From Agrypnia vestita (Eukaryota > Arthropoda > Insecta > Trichoptera > Phryganeidae): a DNA stretch of 64,000 bases. The stretch lies in the NCBI GenBank assembly GCA_016648135.1, contig JADDOH010023668.1, positions 1 to 64,000 of the forward strand, given 5' to 3'. Position 1 is the stretch's first letter. Every line of letters begins with the position of its first letter. The notes below the pieces were generated by a model. That model made no database searches. It worked only from the letters and a program-made list of their open reading frames with translations, and was not told the origin of the DNA. This document shows positions 1-38,128 of this stretch, one piece after another. A program made the position numbers and the translations under genes.

Positions 1-1907
1 TGATGTGCCGTATCTGCCGTCTTTGGTATCCATTGCTTTCTAGCGCGTCGCTCAGTGTACGAATCTCCTCCTGCAGAGGTTCTTCTTGGCATATTCGTTT
101 AGCTCTCGTAGCTAAGGTATTAATTAGACCTCTCTTCTGCGCTGGGTGGTGGTGGGAATCTGCATGCAAGTAGCGGTTCGTATGGGTCGGTTTCCTGTAG
201 ACCCTGTGCCCGAGACTACCATCTGTGTTCCTTTTCACTTCTACATCCAGAAATGGTAGTTTATTTTCTTTTTCTATCTCCATGGTGAATTTTAATTTCT
301 TGTGCAGCGTGTAGAGGTATTCGAGAAAGTCCTGTAGTTTTTCTTTCCCGTAAGGCCGGATTGCAAACACGTCATCAACATACCTCCACCAAACCTTGGG
401 GATCAAAGTAGCTGTGTCTAGAGCCGTTTCTTAGAATTTCTCCATTACGAAGTTTGCAATTACTGGGAAAAGTGGGTTTCCCGTCGCTACACCTTCGACT
501 TGTTGGAAAAGTTCACCCTGAAATGAAAAGTATCCACTTGTTAGGCAGTGTCGAAAAAGTGCGCACATGTCTTCCTCATAGACTTCTTCCAAAAGACTCA
601 TAGCATCGTCCACAGGCACATTTGTGAAGAGAGATATAACGTCAAAACTGACTAGTATATCATCACTTTCTATCTTCACGTTTTTCAGCATTTTTAACAA
701 AATGTGCGGAGTCCTTCACCCACGAAGATGTCTTCCCGGTCTGCATCTGTAAGAGACTGGCCAAGTGTTGCGACAACTTATATGTCGGCGCTCCTATTGC
801 GCTCACAATCGGTCTTAACGGAACTCCATCCTTGTGAATCTTAGGCAGTCCGTACATCGCTGGTGTTTTGGACGCTTGCATAAACAATCTGTAGTGTAAT
901 TCGACCGGAATGCTCGAGGCTTTAACCAGCTCTCTAGTTTTTCGGTCAATTTTATTTGTTGGATTCTTCTTAATCCTTTTGTATGTGCTGCTGTCCAATA
1001 ATACACGCATCTTCGATGTGTAGTCCCTTTGGTTAAGAATTACAGTCGCGTTCCCTTTATCTGCTGGAAGAACCAGGATATCATCGTTCGTGCGAAGGCT
1101 TTTCAATGCAGCACGTTCTTCTCTGGTTATATTGGGACGTGGCGGTTTAGCTTTTCTTAATATAACGCACGTGTCCTGTCGAATTTCCTCCGCAATGGCC
1201 ACCGGAATCTTCCGCAAAGACGCTTCTACGCCACAAATAATATCGTCTACTGGGATTACTCTTGGTGCTATGGCGAAGTTTAGACCTTTTGCCAATACAG
1301 ATATTGTCGCCTTGTCCAATGGATGTCCCGATAGGTTCTTCACCACCTTCGCAGAATCTAGCGCTTTCGTCGCGTGTTTCTTATTCCGGTTTAAAGATTC
1401 AAATTTGCGTTTCTGTCGTGACTCCACCAGTTGTTTGTTGCGCCATGCTTGCATCGATGTCATCTTGTCCACTCTCGTCCAATCGTCATAAGACAATGTT
1501 CCACTCAGGCTCAAATGTAGGTCGTAGAGGATCCTAGTGACTTTATCCAACTCCAACCGTGTGCTGTATACTCGTTCTCTTATAAGGGCAGCCTCAGCTC
1601 GTTGAAATACTCTCTCCGCTTTTTCCGTGTAGATATGTCGTCGTATTTTTATGAAATTTGGTGTTGCCGACTGTGCTTTACATCTCTGTAGAAAAGCTAA
1701 GTTGCTAAGCAGCTTTTCTTTCTTACTTCGTAAGCTCTCCAGTCGGCGTGTATTTAGATAAACTTCCTCCCCATAGAGGTTCGTTAAAAATGTCCTTAGG
1801 TTTTCACGGCCGTTCAGAATCTTCTGTGTATAGTTTTCTGGGATATTCTGCCGTGTGTGTGTGACCTCTCTGGCCAACGTTTCGGATCCCATTGCAGGGT
1901 CCATCAT
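1..1907 (-). pseudogene. Penelope-like element copy A: reverse transcriptase, decayed and cut by window edge
   Basis: This is the RT part of a Penelope-like retroelement, read right to left from ATG near 1907. The N-terminal part holds LPADKGNATVI and MYGLPKIHKDG, typical of PLE RT. The region 430-700 holds LVSFDVISLFTNVPVDDA, and the catalytic YVDD lies near 380. The frame is broken twice. One frameshift lies near 690-700, where the first frame ends and the next continues the same domain. One nonsense codon (TAA at about 430) sits where copy B has GAA. The linker after YVDD reads to the window edge, so the GIY-YIG endonuclease expected downstream is outside. The 430 bases at the edge nearly match 2627-3053. 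Inactive copy; the family call is firm. Confidence 0.9.
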
Positions 1908-1913
1908 CAGGGC
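1873..1913 (-). ncRNA. hammerhead ribozyme motif in PLE 5' region (copy A)
   Basis: Read on the minus strand, the order is GCC, CTGATGA, a stem-loop, GAAAC, GTT, GGC. GCC and GGC can pair as stem I. The stem-loop pairs GGACCC with GGGATCC, with one bulged A, as stem II. The stretch ACGT in GAAACGTT gives the minimal stem III and a GTT cleavage triplet. Short stem III hammerheads are known from Penelope-like elements, where they process tandem copies. The motif sits at the start of the RT frame and is the same as the copy at 4176-4216. The core and pairings are visible; activity is inferred. Confidence 0.75.
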
Positions 1914-2075
1914 TGATGTGATGAGTGAGTGTTGAAGTGTAGGTTAAGTATTACCTTGCAATACCGTACCGAAGTCAGGGTGTCTCCAAGTTTGTGTTAT
2001 ATATGTTAAATACTGGATTGCAGTACCGTGTCGAAAGCAAGGTGTGTGTCTTCTTGTAGTGTTTTTATATATCTA
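1908..2075 (-). repeat. PLE pseudo-LTR junction (3' end of copy B, 5' leader of copy A)
   Basis: About 170 bases link the stop of copy B to the start of copy A. The same stretch, inverted, follows copy C at 4014-4175 with few changes. It holds no frame. It belongs to the PLE terminal unit that carries the hammerhead. Confidence 0.7.
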
Positions 2076-3063
2076 CTAACGGCTGTCGGACTGTGCGGAT
2101 CGTCTATTTGATTTATCCTGCAGCGCCGGATACCACGATGTTCTTAACTTAAGACCGTCATCCCTATTAATGTTTACCGGGTGCTTGTATATTTCGATTG
2201 CTTCTTTGACCAGGCGCGTGTGGTGACTTTTGGGCTTTCCTAAGATTTTTGGCTCAAATGAAAAATGGTGGCCCGTATCTAGAAAGTGCTCAGCCAATGC
2301 CGATTTTTCCGGGTGACCGAGTTTGCATGCTCTTTTATGCTCATCAACCATCTTTGAAATCGTGCGTGCTGTTTGTCCCACATACACTTTGTCGCAATTT
2401 TGACAATCGAGCCTATAAACACCGTCGGTCTCAAGGGGATCCCGATCCTTCGCTGGTCTTAAGAGGTCCTTAACCTTGTTGTTTGTGCCGAACACTGTCT
2501 TGATATTCTGTTTCTTGAGCGCTTGGGCAATCCTGTCTGTTACATTATGGATATAAGGCAAGAAAGCAATCCCTTTGATCTCAGCTTCTGTGTTTTTCTC
2601 GGAGCTGTTAGATTTGGCTCTTATGATGTGCCGTATCTGCCGTCTTTGGTATCCATTGCTTTCTAGCGCGTCGCTCAGTGTACGGATCTCCTCCTGCAGA
2701 TGTTCTTCTTGGCATATTTGTTTAGCTCTCGTAGCTAAGGTATTAATTAGACCTCTCTTCTGCGCTGGGTGGTGGTGGGAATCTGCATGCAAGTAGCGGT
2801 TCGTATGGGTCGGTTTCCTGTAGACCCTGTGCCCGAGACTACCATCTGTGTTCCTTTTCACTTCTACATCCAGAAATGATAGTTTATTTTCTTTTTCTAT
2901 CTCCATGGTGAATTTTAATTTCCTGTGCAGCGTGTTGAGGTGTTCGAGAAAGTCCTGTAATTTTTCTTTCCCGTGAGGCCAGATTGCAAACACGTCATCA
3001 ACATACCTCCACCAAACCTTGGGGATCAAAGTTGCTGTATCTAGAGCCGTTTCTTCGAATTTC
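2076..3063 (-). pseudogene. Penelope-like element copy B: partial RT end plus GIY-YIG endonuclease
   Basis: A 5'-truncated PLE copy, open from about GEKFEETALD, just before the catalytic YVDD, to the stop at 2076. After the RT end it has a His-rich stretch (HADSHHHPAQKRG) and a linker. The C-terminal GIY-YIG endonuclease shows GVYRLDCQNCDKVYVGQT and the CCHH-type C-x-x-C. The frame is open and about 330 codons long, but it lacks most of the RT, so it cannot act alone. On the minus strand it lies directly upstream of copy A, and the 2075-1908 spacer joins its 3' end to A's start. This is the tandem 'pseudo-LTR' layout typical of Penelope. One residue of the endonuclease (KMVDEHKR) differs from copy C (KRVDEHKR). 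Confidence 0.88.
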
Positions 3064-3065
3064 TC

Positions 3066-4013
3066 CCCAAGGTTTGGTGGAGGTATGTTGATGACGTGTT
3101 TGCAATCTGGCCTCACGGGAAAGAAAAATTACAGGACTTTCTCGAACACCTCAACACGCTGCACAGGAAATTAAAATTCACCATGGAGATAGAAAAAGAA
3201 AATAAACTATCATTTCTGGATGTAGAAGTGAAAAGGAACACAGATGGTAGTCTCGGGCACAGGGTCTACAGGAAACCGACCCATACGAACCGCTACTTGC
3301 ATGCAGATTCCCACCACCACCCAGCGCAGAAGAGAGGTCTAATTAATACCTTAGCTACGAGAGCTAAACGAATATGCCAAGAAGAACATCTGCAGGAGGA
3401 GATTCGTACACTGAGCGACGCGCTAGAAAGCAATGGATACCAAAGACGGCAGATACGGCACATCATAAGAGCCAAATCTAACAGCTCCGAGAAAAACACA
3501 GAAGCTGAGATCAAAGGGATTGCTTTCTTGCCTTATATCCATAATGTAACAGACAGGATTGCCAAAGCGCTCAAGAAACAGAATATTAAGACAGTGTTCG
3601 GCACAAACAACAAGGTTAAGGACCTCTTAAGACCAGCGAAGGATCGGGATCCCCTTGAGACCGACGGTGTTTATAGGCTCGATTGTCAAAATTGCGACAA
3701 AGTGTATGTGGGACAAACAGCACGCACGATTTCAAAGAGGGTTGATGAGCATAAAAGAGCATGCAAACTCGGTCACCCGGAAAAATCTGCATTGGCTGAG
3801 CACTTTCTAGATACGGGCCACCATTTTTCATTTGAGCCAAAAATCTTAGGAAAGCCCAAAAGTCACCACACGCGCCTGGTCAAAGAAGCAATAGAAATAT
3901 ACAAGCACCCGGTAAACATTAATAGGGATGACGGTCTTAAGTTAAGAACATCGTGGTATCCGGCGCTGCAGGATAAATCAAATAGACGATCCGCACAGTC
4001 CGACATCCGTTAG
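3066..4013 (+). pseudogene. Penelope-like element copy C: inverted partial RT end plus GIY-YIG endonuclease
   Basis: This copy begins abruptly at KVWWRYVDD and runs to the stop at 4013. It is the near-perfect reverse complement of copy B. It holds the RT C-terminus, the His-rich patch, the linker and a GIY-YIG domain (GVYRLDCQNC, YVGQTARTISKRVDEH). B and C meet head to head at 3063/3064 with a spacer of about 30-50 bases, giving a palindrome with arms of about 1 kb. Inverted partial copies at the 5' side are known for Penelope elements. About 316 codons are open, but without the RT fingers and palm it is a partial copy. Confidence 0.88.
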
Positions 4014-4305
4014 TAGATATATAAAAACACTACAAGAAGACACACACCTTGCTTTCGACACGGTACTGCAATCCAGTATTTAACATATATAACACAAACT
4101 TGGAGACACCCTGACTTCGGTACGGTATTGCAAGGTAATACTTAACCTACACTTCAACACTCACTCATCACATCAGCCCTGATGATGGACCCTGCAATGG
4201 GATCCGAAACGTTGGCCAGAGAGGTCACACACACACGGCAGAATATCCCAGAAAACTATACACAGAAGATTCTGAACGGCCGTGAAAACCTAAGGACATT
4301 TTTAA
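4014..4305 (+). repeat. PLE terminal unit after copy C, with start of a further PLE frame
   Basis: The 3' spacer of copy C is followed by the same leader as copy A, then ATG at 4182 and about 40 codons identical to the start of copy A. Homology stops near 4305, where another PLE family begins. This marks the end of the A-B-C composite and probably an insertion junction. Confidence 0.7.
4176..4216 (+). ncRNA. hammerhead ribozyme motif in PLE terminal unit (copy C)
   Basis: GCC at 4176-4178, CTGATGA at 4179-4185, stem II to 4205, GAAAC at 4206-4210, GTT at 4211-4213, GGC at 4214-4216. All conserved core bases are present, and stems I and II pair as in the minus-strand copy. Predicted cleavage is after GTT at 4213. 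Confidence 0.75.
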
Positions 4306-5371
4306 ACTTTTTGGATTTAACATTACACAATAATAATACCAGAATAGGATTTAGCATCAACCGTAATCCTACATACACAGATACCATTATACATAATACT
4401 TCAAACCATTCATTTTTGCATAAACATTCCGTGTTCCATTCAACGATACATCGTCTAGTGAAGCCGTAAAACTGCTGTGCAGTTTGCCATATGTATAATG
4501 TAATAAGTATCAATAAATATGAAAAAAATAAATATATATATATATATATATATTATATAATAATATATATATATTTATATATAACGATGACAGATGCCAA
4601 TTTCAAACAGAATTGCCATAAATGCCATGGTTACGTCTCAGATTTCGTAGAAAGAATTTTGTCCGAAAAACAAAGAATTTTTATACGCAGTAAATATTTA
4701 TATCGTACTCTACCAAATAATATAAATGAGCAATGGCGGAGAATATTATACATAAATAACATTTCAGATAAAGTGATTAAAAGTTTTCCAGGTAACATTA
4801 AAGCCGCGTTTTATACTAATAATAGCTTACGCAAACTTATAATGAACTCCAAAGACAGAGTCGACCTGCTAAATCATTCCGGTATTTATAAACTAAATTG
4901 TAATGATTGTTCGACATTTTATGTAGGTAAAACGGCATGTATTTTTAATGTTAGAGTAAAGGAACACATTAGATGTCTCAATAACATTAACTTTTCTGAA
5001 TTAGCGAACCAACTTTTGGAACCAGGCCACATGTTTAAAAAAGGAAAACGGTATCGAGATTCTACATGTAAATAATAGAGGACTTAGATAACTTAGAAAT
5101 ACTAGAAATAAAAAAATGCCTGAACACTAAAGCTAATGTAATAAATAACCAGATAAATTTTATGAATAGCCCGTTACTTGATATATTCCTCATTTCGGCG
5201 TCCACTTCTCAATTACCCCCACCATAGCTGTAGCCACGCCCCCATTCAAAAATTGATTTGTTTGCTAGAATAGGTAATGGATAGTTAGTTTGCGTCCATC
5301 CTGATGAAGATAAAGTGGTATCGAAACCGGAAGACGTAGAGTCACTAGTTAAGTGGTTAAAACAAAGTTGT
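4305..5371 (+). pseudogene. second Penelope-like family (D): broken RT end and GIY-YIG endonuclease
   Basis: Fragments of a different PLE family. NFLDLTLHNNNTRIGFSI at 4305-4469 resembles the post-YVDD segment FLDVEV of PLE RTs. A stop follows, then an AT microsatellite, then a frame to 5075 with GIY-YIG features (SGIYKLNCNDC, FYVGKTACIFNVRVKEH). A frameshift near 5070 ends it, since the homologous copy at 14634-14864 continues with VNNRGLRLDNLEILEIKK. The tail at 5280-5371 has CTGATGA and GAAAC boxes and matches 14.9-15.0 kb. The upstream RT is missing. The A-B-C composite abuts it on the left, and a piggyBac interrupts its TTAA tail on the right. Confidence 0.8.
4528..4585. repeat. TA-rich microsatellite
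   Basis: A run of TA dinucleotides with short interruptions inside the family D PLE remnant. Confidence 0.85.
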
Positions 5372-5375
5372 TTAA

Positions 5376-6345
5376 CCCTCAACCACTGACATACGCCTGA
5401 GAGACGTAGGCACGCAATTAAAACAGTAATATCTTTTTACATCTTACGTGCATGCACTTGTCCTTTCCTATACCTTTCTAAGATCCAGTGAGGTGCGCAC
5501 AGCGGCGGTGAACGGACGTGCGTTGTGCCTCTAATAGGTAAATATACACTTCGTAACATCTGTGGCACGTAGCGTCAGTGTTAGTGCAAGTTTTTATTTT
5601 TTGGTCTTATTTTTGTTTTAGAGTTAAAATGGCTTCTCATAAACGCTCTTTGGATGCTGCATACCCGACTTCAAGTAAACAGCCTCGAATCAATGTAACT
5701 AGTCAATTTTTTGAGAGCTTTATTTCCGAAAACTTTACTATTTCGGTGTTTGACGATTCTTTGGCCGATGAAAATGAGATCCTGCCACCAGACGCTGAAG
5801 AGGCTGTAGACTGAATCCACAAGAAAATATTATTATGGGAAACGAAGACATGAACAGATTCCCCGTCTAGAAATCAACGTACTCCTGCTCATAACATCGT
5901 GATACCAAAGGCTAATGTTAACGTCCTAGCAGAATGTGAACCAATAAGTTTATTTAGTTTGTTTCTTAGACAAAATATAAAGAACAAAATTATAATCCAC
6001 ACAAACGAAAGACTAGAGATATTGAGGTAGAAATATAAAAGGACAAACAAACCTAAATTGAAAGATATGGACGAGATTGAAGTAGATGCCTTTTTAGGTT
6101 GTTGGTATACAGAGCTGCTTTAAAATCGAATTAGGAAAATGTGAATGGCATATTTGCAACAGATGGTACTGGTAGAGACATTTTTAGAACAGTAATGTCT
6201 AAGGAAAGATTTCAAATGATTTTGATCACTCTTCGATTCGATGACTTTTCAACTAGAGAAGAAAATTGGCTAATGTGGCTGCTTCTGTATCCGAAATATC
6301 TGAGTCAACTGTCAAAAATATTACAGGTTGGGTGACAATACAACA
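5376..6345 (+). pseudogene. piggyBac-type transposon 1, 5' end and decayed transposase
   Basis: TTAA at 5372-5375 is followed by CCCTCAACCACTGAC, a piggyBac-like terminus placed exactly in the PLE tail. A leader and ATG at 5629 give a short acidic N-terminus (SFISENFTISVFDDSLADENE). After stops, 6061-6240 reads DMDEIEVDAFLG, NGIFATDGTGRDIFRTVMS and FQMILITLRFDDFSTREE, which match the piggyBac transposase domain. A fragment near 6335 (DNTTIDEML) matches the later VDEQLV region. Most of the catalytic core is deleted and no right terminus is seen. Confidence 0.82.
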
Positions 6346-7280
6346 ATTGATGAAATGCTTGTAATAAGCGAATTTCTATGCCACCATTATCGACTGGCAT
6401 TTTTACGATTTGGCCGTCATACAGTTTCGGTGTGCACTGCGAGGCGGAGTACGTGGAACCACACATTTTTAATTTATGTGTTCCTGTACAGAACATTTTG
6501 CAATTTTTAACTGTTTTCGGCACGCTGTGCAAGTGCATGTCATTTTTCGATTCGTATTACAAGAAATGCATTTGTGGAGCATCCAGGTCTGCCCGGATGC
6601 TCGTCCCTCGAGCGTTCAAATAAACCAATCACGCTCAAGGCGATCCACCAATTGGGAGTCTGATGCAACCAGCAAGATTCCGACAAGCAGCACCTCACTC
6701 TTTCGTAGACCTTTGTTCAGTACGCCACGCGCTAACTTTACTCGTCCTGTATTATTGTAAACCTATTTCTTCAATAAGCCGACAAGGTAGCTCCTAAGTA
6801 CTTTTTCATTCATCCTGTATCACTTCCCGCCTTAGCTTGCCACATACATTCTCAACACCTTTAATTTATGCACATGCCTTCAGCATCACTTGCTATCTAT
6901 GTAGATTTCATGCTTCGACAGACGGACATGACCTTTCCACAAACACGCACCTTTCGATTCATTCACGAGAAAAACTCAATCATAGCATATATTTCGCGAT
7001 ACACACATGACCCAACATCTGCCAAACATTTAATGAAATGATATAAAAAGGATTGCAGATATATTCATGTTTTTTTTTTAAATTCTAGACAGAAAATAAT
7101 AAGAATTCAACTCAAATAATATACAATTACACGAGCAACTGTGAAAGTCAAAATAACATAAACATTTTGAGGTATGCAATCGGATGCAATTTTGTGCAGG
7201 TTGGCCAGCATCAGGTATGTTAATTGCTGGTTCGTAGAAATCGACAATATTTATATTGTCATCTCTTTTTATCATAACTT
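6346..7280. other. intron or TE debris without a recognised gene
   Basis: No convincing coding exon. A Cys-containing stretch (KKCICGASRSARMLVPRAF, plus strand near 6560-6620) is not assignable. On the minus strand, 7150-7275 reads DNINIVDFYEPAINIPDAG, open but unrecognised and probably an old TE. No exon resembling the GPR107 C-terminus was found. Confidence 0.5.
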
Positions 7281-7282
7281 TT

Positions 7283-7385
7283 CATTCTAGCAATATTCAC
7301 GACCTACATGATGCACTATCATGTTCACTTGGTATTACATTCAGATTCAGAGCACAATCAAATCACGGAATACCTTGAATTTCAA
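7283..7385 (-). repeat. old copy of repeat family R
   Basis: In reverse complement it matches the block TTGAAATTC(a/g)AGGTATTCCGTG and its neighbours at 28135-28260 and 33055-33175, with clear divergence. Confidence 0.55.
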
Positions 7386-7617
7386 ACTTGTAAAGTGAAA
7401 GTTTAGCTTTAATAATTGTCCAACGTTTTACAGAAGAGGTCATAAATATTGGGAAAAAAACATGCAAAATTTGAAATAGCGCATCTCTATAACTATTGAT
7501 ATTATAATATTAAGGCAAGAATCTGTCTGTAAAGTATTTTGGACTAGCTTTGTTACACACTATATACATATCCATATTAATAAATATTTATAGTTACCAA
7601 AACAGAACAATAGTTAC

Positions 7618-35376
<27,759 letters not shown>

Positions 35377-35735
35377 TTTCACTGGTTATCACAAACTGAC
35401 AAATTGCTTAAATGCGATATCGTCGGATAGAGGGCACAAAACGCATTCATTTACAAACTATGCTGACTTTGAAATTCATCATGAACTTGATATTAAGCAT
35501 ATATGTACATACTTCGAAAATAGGTTGCAATATGTAAACTAACTAGAACTCTCCAATAGAAAGGTTGACAAAACTATCATTTATTTTCCATGCAGCAATG
35601 GCGTGTCAAAATGATCTGTGATCTGTGGTCATAGAAAAGAGATCTGTGGTAAGGAATCGTGGAAAGTGGTGGGAAGGCAGAATGTGTAATCGAGAATCGC
35701 AAATCGAGATAGTTCAGTGCACTATATCAATAATT
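35377..35735. other. upstream region of the GPR107-like gene
   Basis: Presumed 5' UTR and promoter side of the minus-strand gene. I see no clear TATA box. Confidence 0.35.
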
Positions 35736-35738
35736 TGA

Positions 35739-35927
35739 TGTGACCGCGACCTACATGTGACCTTCCGCATCGCGTCCTTTTTTGTATTAATTAGAAAATA
35801 AGTTTTATTTTAAACTTATTTTCTAATAAACATATTTTCTATAAAATAATATAATAATAAAAATAATAAATATAATAACAAAAAAAGGTCGCGATGCGGA
35901 ACGTCACATATAGGTCGCGGTCGCATT
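35739..35927. mobile_element. short MITE with ~48-bp inverted repeats
   Basis: GACCGCGACCTACATGTGAC at the left and its near inverse at the right. Inverted repeats continue through TTCCGCATCGCG to CCTTTTTTGT around an AT-rich core of about 90 bases. It lies within about 370-550 bases upstream of the first GPR107-like exon. Confidence 0.75.
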
Positions 35928-35989
35928 AACGCCTTCCCCTTTTTGTGACGTGTCCGTATCGCATGTGATTAAACTTATACTAAACAATA

Positions 35990-36174
35990 TGTATGTAGCG
36001 GCGCTAGCCGACTCGCGCCATCTACCTGCCTACGAGCGGGGACCCTTTTTTTATTAGGTTAACATAAACAACGTCTGCGGCGGAGACATCGCCGGTTATG
36101 TAAACAAATGCAAGTAAAGGGAATCGGATGAGATGACGCCGTGCCCTAGTCTGGATTCATCTCACGATACAGCA
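35990..36174 (-). repeat. probable 3' LTR of the gypsy element
   Basis: On the minus strand a purine-rich GGGAGGGGAG tract (36175-36184) precedes TGCTGTATCGTGAGATG, and the segment ends ...CTACATACA. It carries AATAAA. The tract is placed right after pol as a polypurine tract should be. No second LTR is present to confirm the ends. Confidence 0.45.
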
Positions 36175-36252
36175 CTCCCCTCCCAGCAGCTTCCTTGATG
36201 GGTGGAGCGGGAGCGAGGAATGCTGCGATGAAGTTCATTCGGTGTTAGAAAT

Positions 36253-37186
36253 CTACATGTCCAAGCGATCTGGGAATCGAACATGTCTGCCCGAACGTGT
36301 GGTAATTTTGGTAAAATCTGGTGATTTGGAGACATTTTTATGGGATGATTGTGGTGTCGTCAAAGTAATCGGAGATTCCGTCGGTTCCGTGGCTATGAAG
36401 GCCGGTTTGAGGCGATCGATGCTGACAGTTACGTCCTTCCCTCTCACACGGATCGTATACGTCCTCTCGTTTCGGCGGAGGACTTCGTGGGGACCACTGT
36501 AAGGTTGCTGGAGTGGGCTCTTGACGGTATCGTCCCTCAGAAAGACATGTGTAGATTTGAGAAGGTGTTTAAAAATGAACTGTCTCCTCTCTCCATGGCG
36601 GGTGCCTTCTACTGGTCGTAGCTGGGTGAAGTATTGCCGCAGTTCCTTGATAAATTTGTCAGTGCCGTCATCGACCGTCGATCGTGTGGTGATGAATTCG
36701 CCTGGTAGGCGGAGTGGTTCTCCATAAACCAGTTCGGCTGAAGTGGTAGAAAGGTCGTCTCGCCAGGCAGCTCTGATTCCCATCAGTACGGTGGGAAGCA
36801 CTTCTGTCCAGCGGTTGTTTTGGTGGCATTTTATGGCTGCTTTCAGCTGGCGGTGTAGTCGCTCTACCATACCGTTTGCCGCAGGATGGTATGCAGTCGT
36901 GTGGATTTGAGTCGTTCCTGCCAGGCAACTTAAATTCCTGAAAAGCCTCGATTCAAACTGCCTGCCCTGGTCTGTCGTGACTCGGAGCGGAGTCCCGAAC
37001 CGGGTAATCCACCCCTGGTAAAATGCTCGCGCCACCGTTTCTGCCTCTTGGTCCTTGATTGGGAAAGCTTCTGGCCATCTCGTGAACCGGTCCACGCAAG
37101 TCATGCAGTACCGACATCCTTCTGACATTGGCATGATGATGATGTCGATATGGACATGTTCGAACCTGGCCGAAGTTTGAGGGAAG
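36253..37186 (-). pseudogene. CsRn1-type gypsy element: integrase core and C-terminus
   Basis: Continues the integrase after the hAT-like insertion. HIDIIIMP, CVDRFTRWPEA (first Asp), VTTDQGRQFES (second Asp) and NGMVERLHRQLKAAI (Glu) give the D-D-E core. A chromodomain-less tail ends FPDRLDM. The part is open, but split from its zinc-binding part by the insertion at 37187-38128. Confidence 0.9.
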
Positions 37187-38128
37187 TAGGGATGGGCGTT
37201 GAATGGACGGACTAGTTGAAATCAACCGTTGACGTTGCATCGACGCGTCGACCGTTTACGTTTATCGCATGGACTAGTTGAATTCGTAGACGGTGGACAG
37301 CGGACGCCGTGGTCGGTGGACGATTCGAGATTAACGCAATGCAAAGCAACGAGCGAGAGCAAGACAAAACGTCTCCGTTTATTTCTCTCTCATCTCTCGC
37401 TCTCGACTTGTAGGGTATTGCTTGTAGATGCCATAGACGTCATAGACGGCTCGACGGGTAATTTCATTTCAACTCTAAAGTACACTACCATAGGGTGCAG
37501 ATCTGTGTACACGAACTATGACTAGAGATTTGAAATTTGAATACATGCGTAGGGCGAGATAGGCTTAATAAGCTATTATCTATTATTTTTTACTTGATTT
37601 TTTGTGATGTCACGTGCGACGATTCGGTGAATTCCCATTTTTACGCTGTATAAAATAAAACAATTCTGTTTAATTATTTTATTTTTTATTGAACTAATAT
37701 TTTACTGCTTACACCTGATATTGTTGTGCACACCTACTTCTTTCTTTATTATATATAGAAAGAAGTATATAAAACAATATGTAAAAGCCTATAATGTGCG
37801 TAAACAAATAAATAATAAAATATTTCTTTTTACATATAAGCACAAGTAGCGGTTTTACTTTCCCCGAAACTATATTCCTTCGAACTTCTTTAAATTTTAA
37901 AAATTAACGTCATAAAAATAGCCAACGGTTGAGCCGTCGAGAAGCGTCGCGTTGAACCGTAGACAGTTGACCATCGTCCCGATGTTTACATAGAACGTCC
38001 GCGACGTCCGCGTAACGAAGTTGACGCGTCAACTAGTTGACGAATTCAACTAGTTGATCGTCTCGTCGATGGATGGACGTGGACGGTCTCGTTTCGTCGA
38101 CGGTAAATACGTCGACGACCCATCCCTA
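37187..38128. mobile_element. 942-bp hAT-like non-autonomous element in the integrase gene
   Basis: Ends are TAGGGATGGG and CCCATCCCTA. The 8-bp target duplication GAGGGAAG lies at 37179-37186 and 38129-38136. Subterminal regions are full of ACTAGTTGA and CGACG motifs, while the centre is AT-rich. It has no transposase. TSD size and TIR form fit the hAT superfamily. Confidence 0.9.

Noticed and set aside
1090..1537. Open frames on the plus strand across the PLE RT
   Set aside because: They are antisense shadows of the RT frame with no domain of their own.
5300..5340. Hammerhead in the PLE family D tail
   Set aside because: CTGATGA and GAAAC are present with a stem II, but the cleavage triplet and stem I fit poorly and differ between copies. 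Kept only as a remark.
6140..6760. Last exon of the GPR107-like gene
   Set aside because: None of the minus-strand frames here carries the TM7 or Tyr-Lys-Phe-Arg-Pro type motif expected after TM6.
36242..36727. Plus-strand frames opposite the gypsy integrase
   Set aside because: Antisense shadows of a well-supported integrase.
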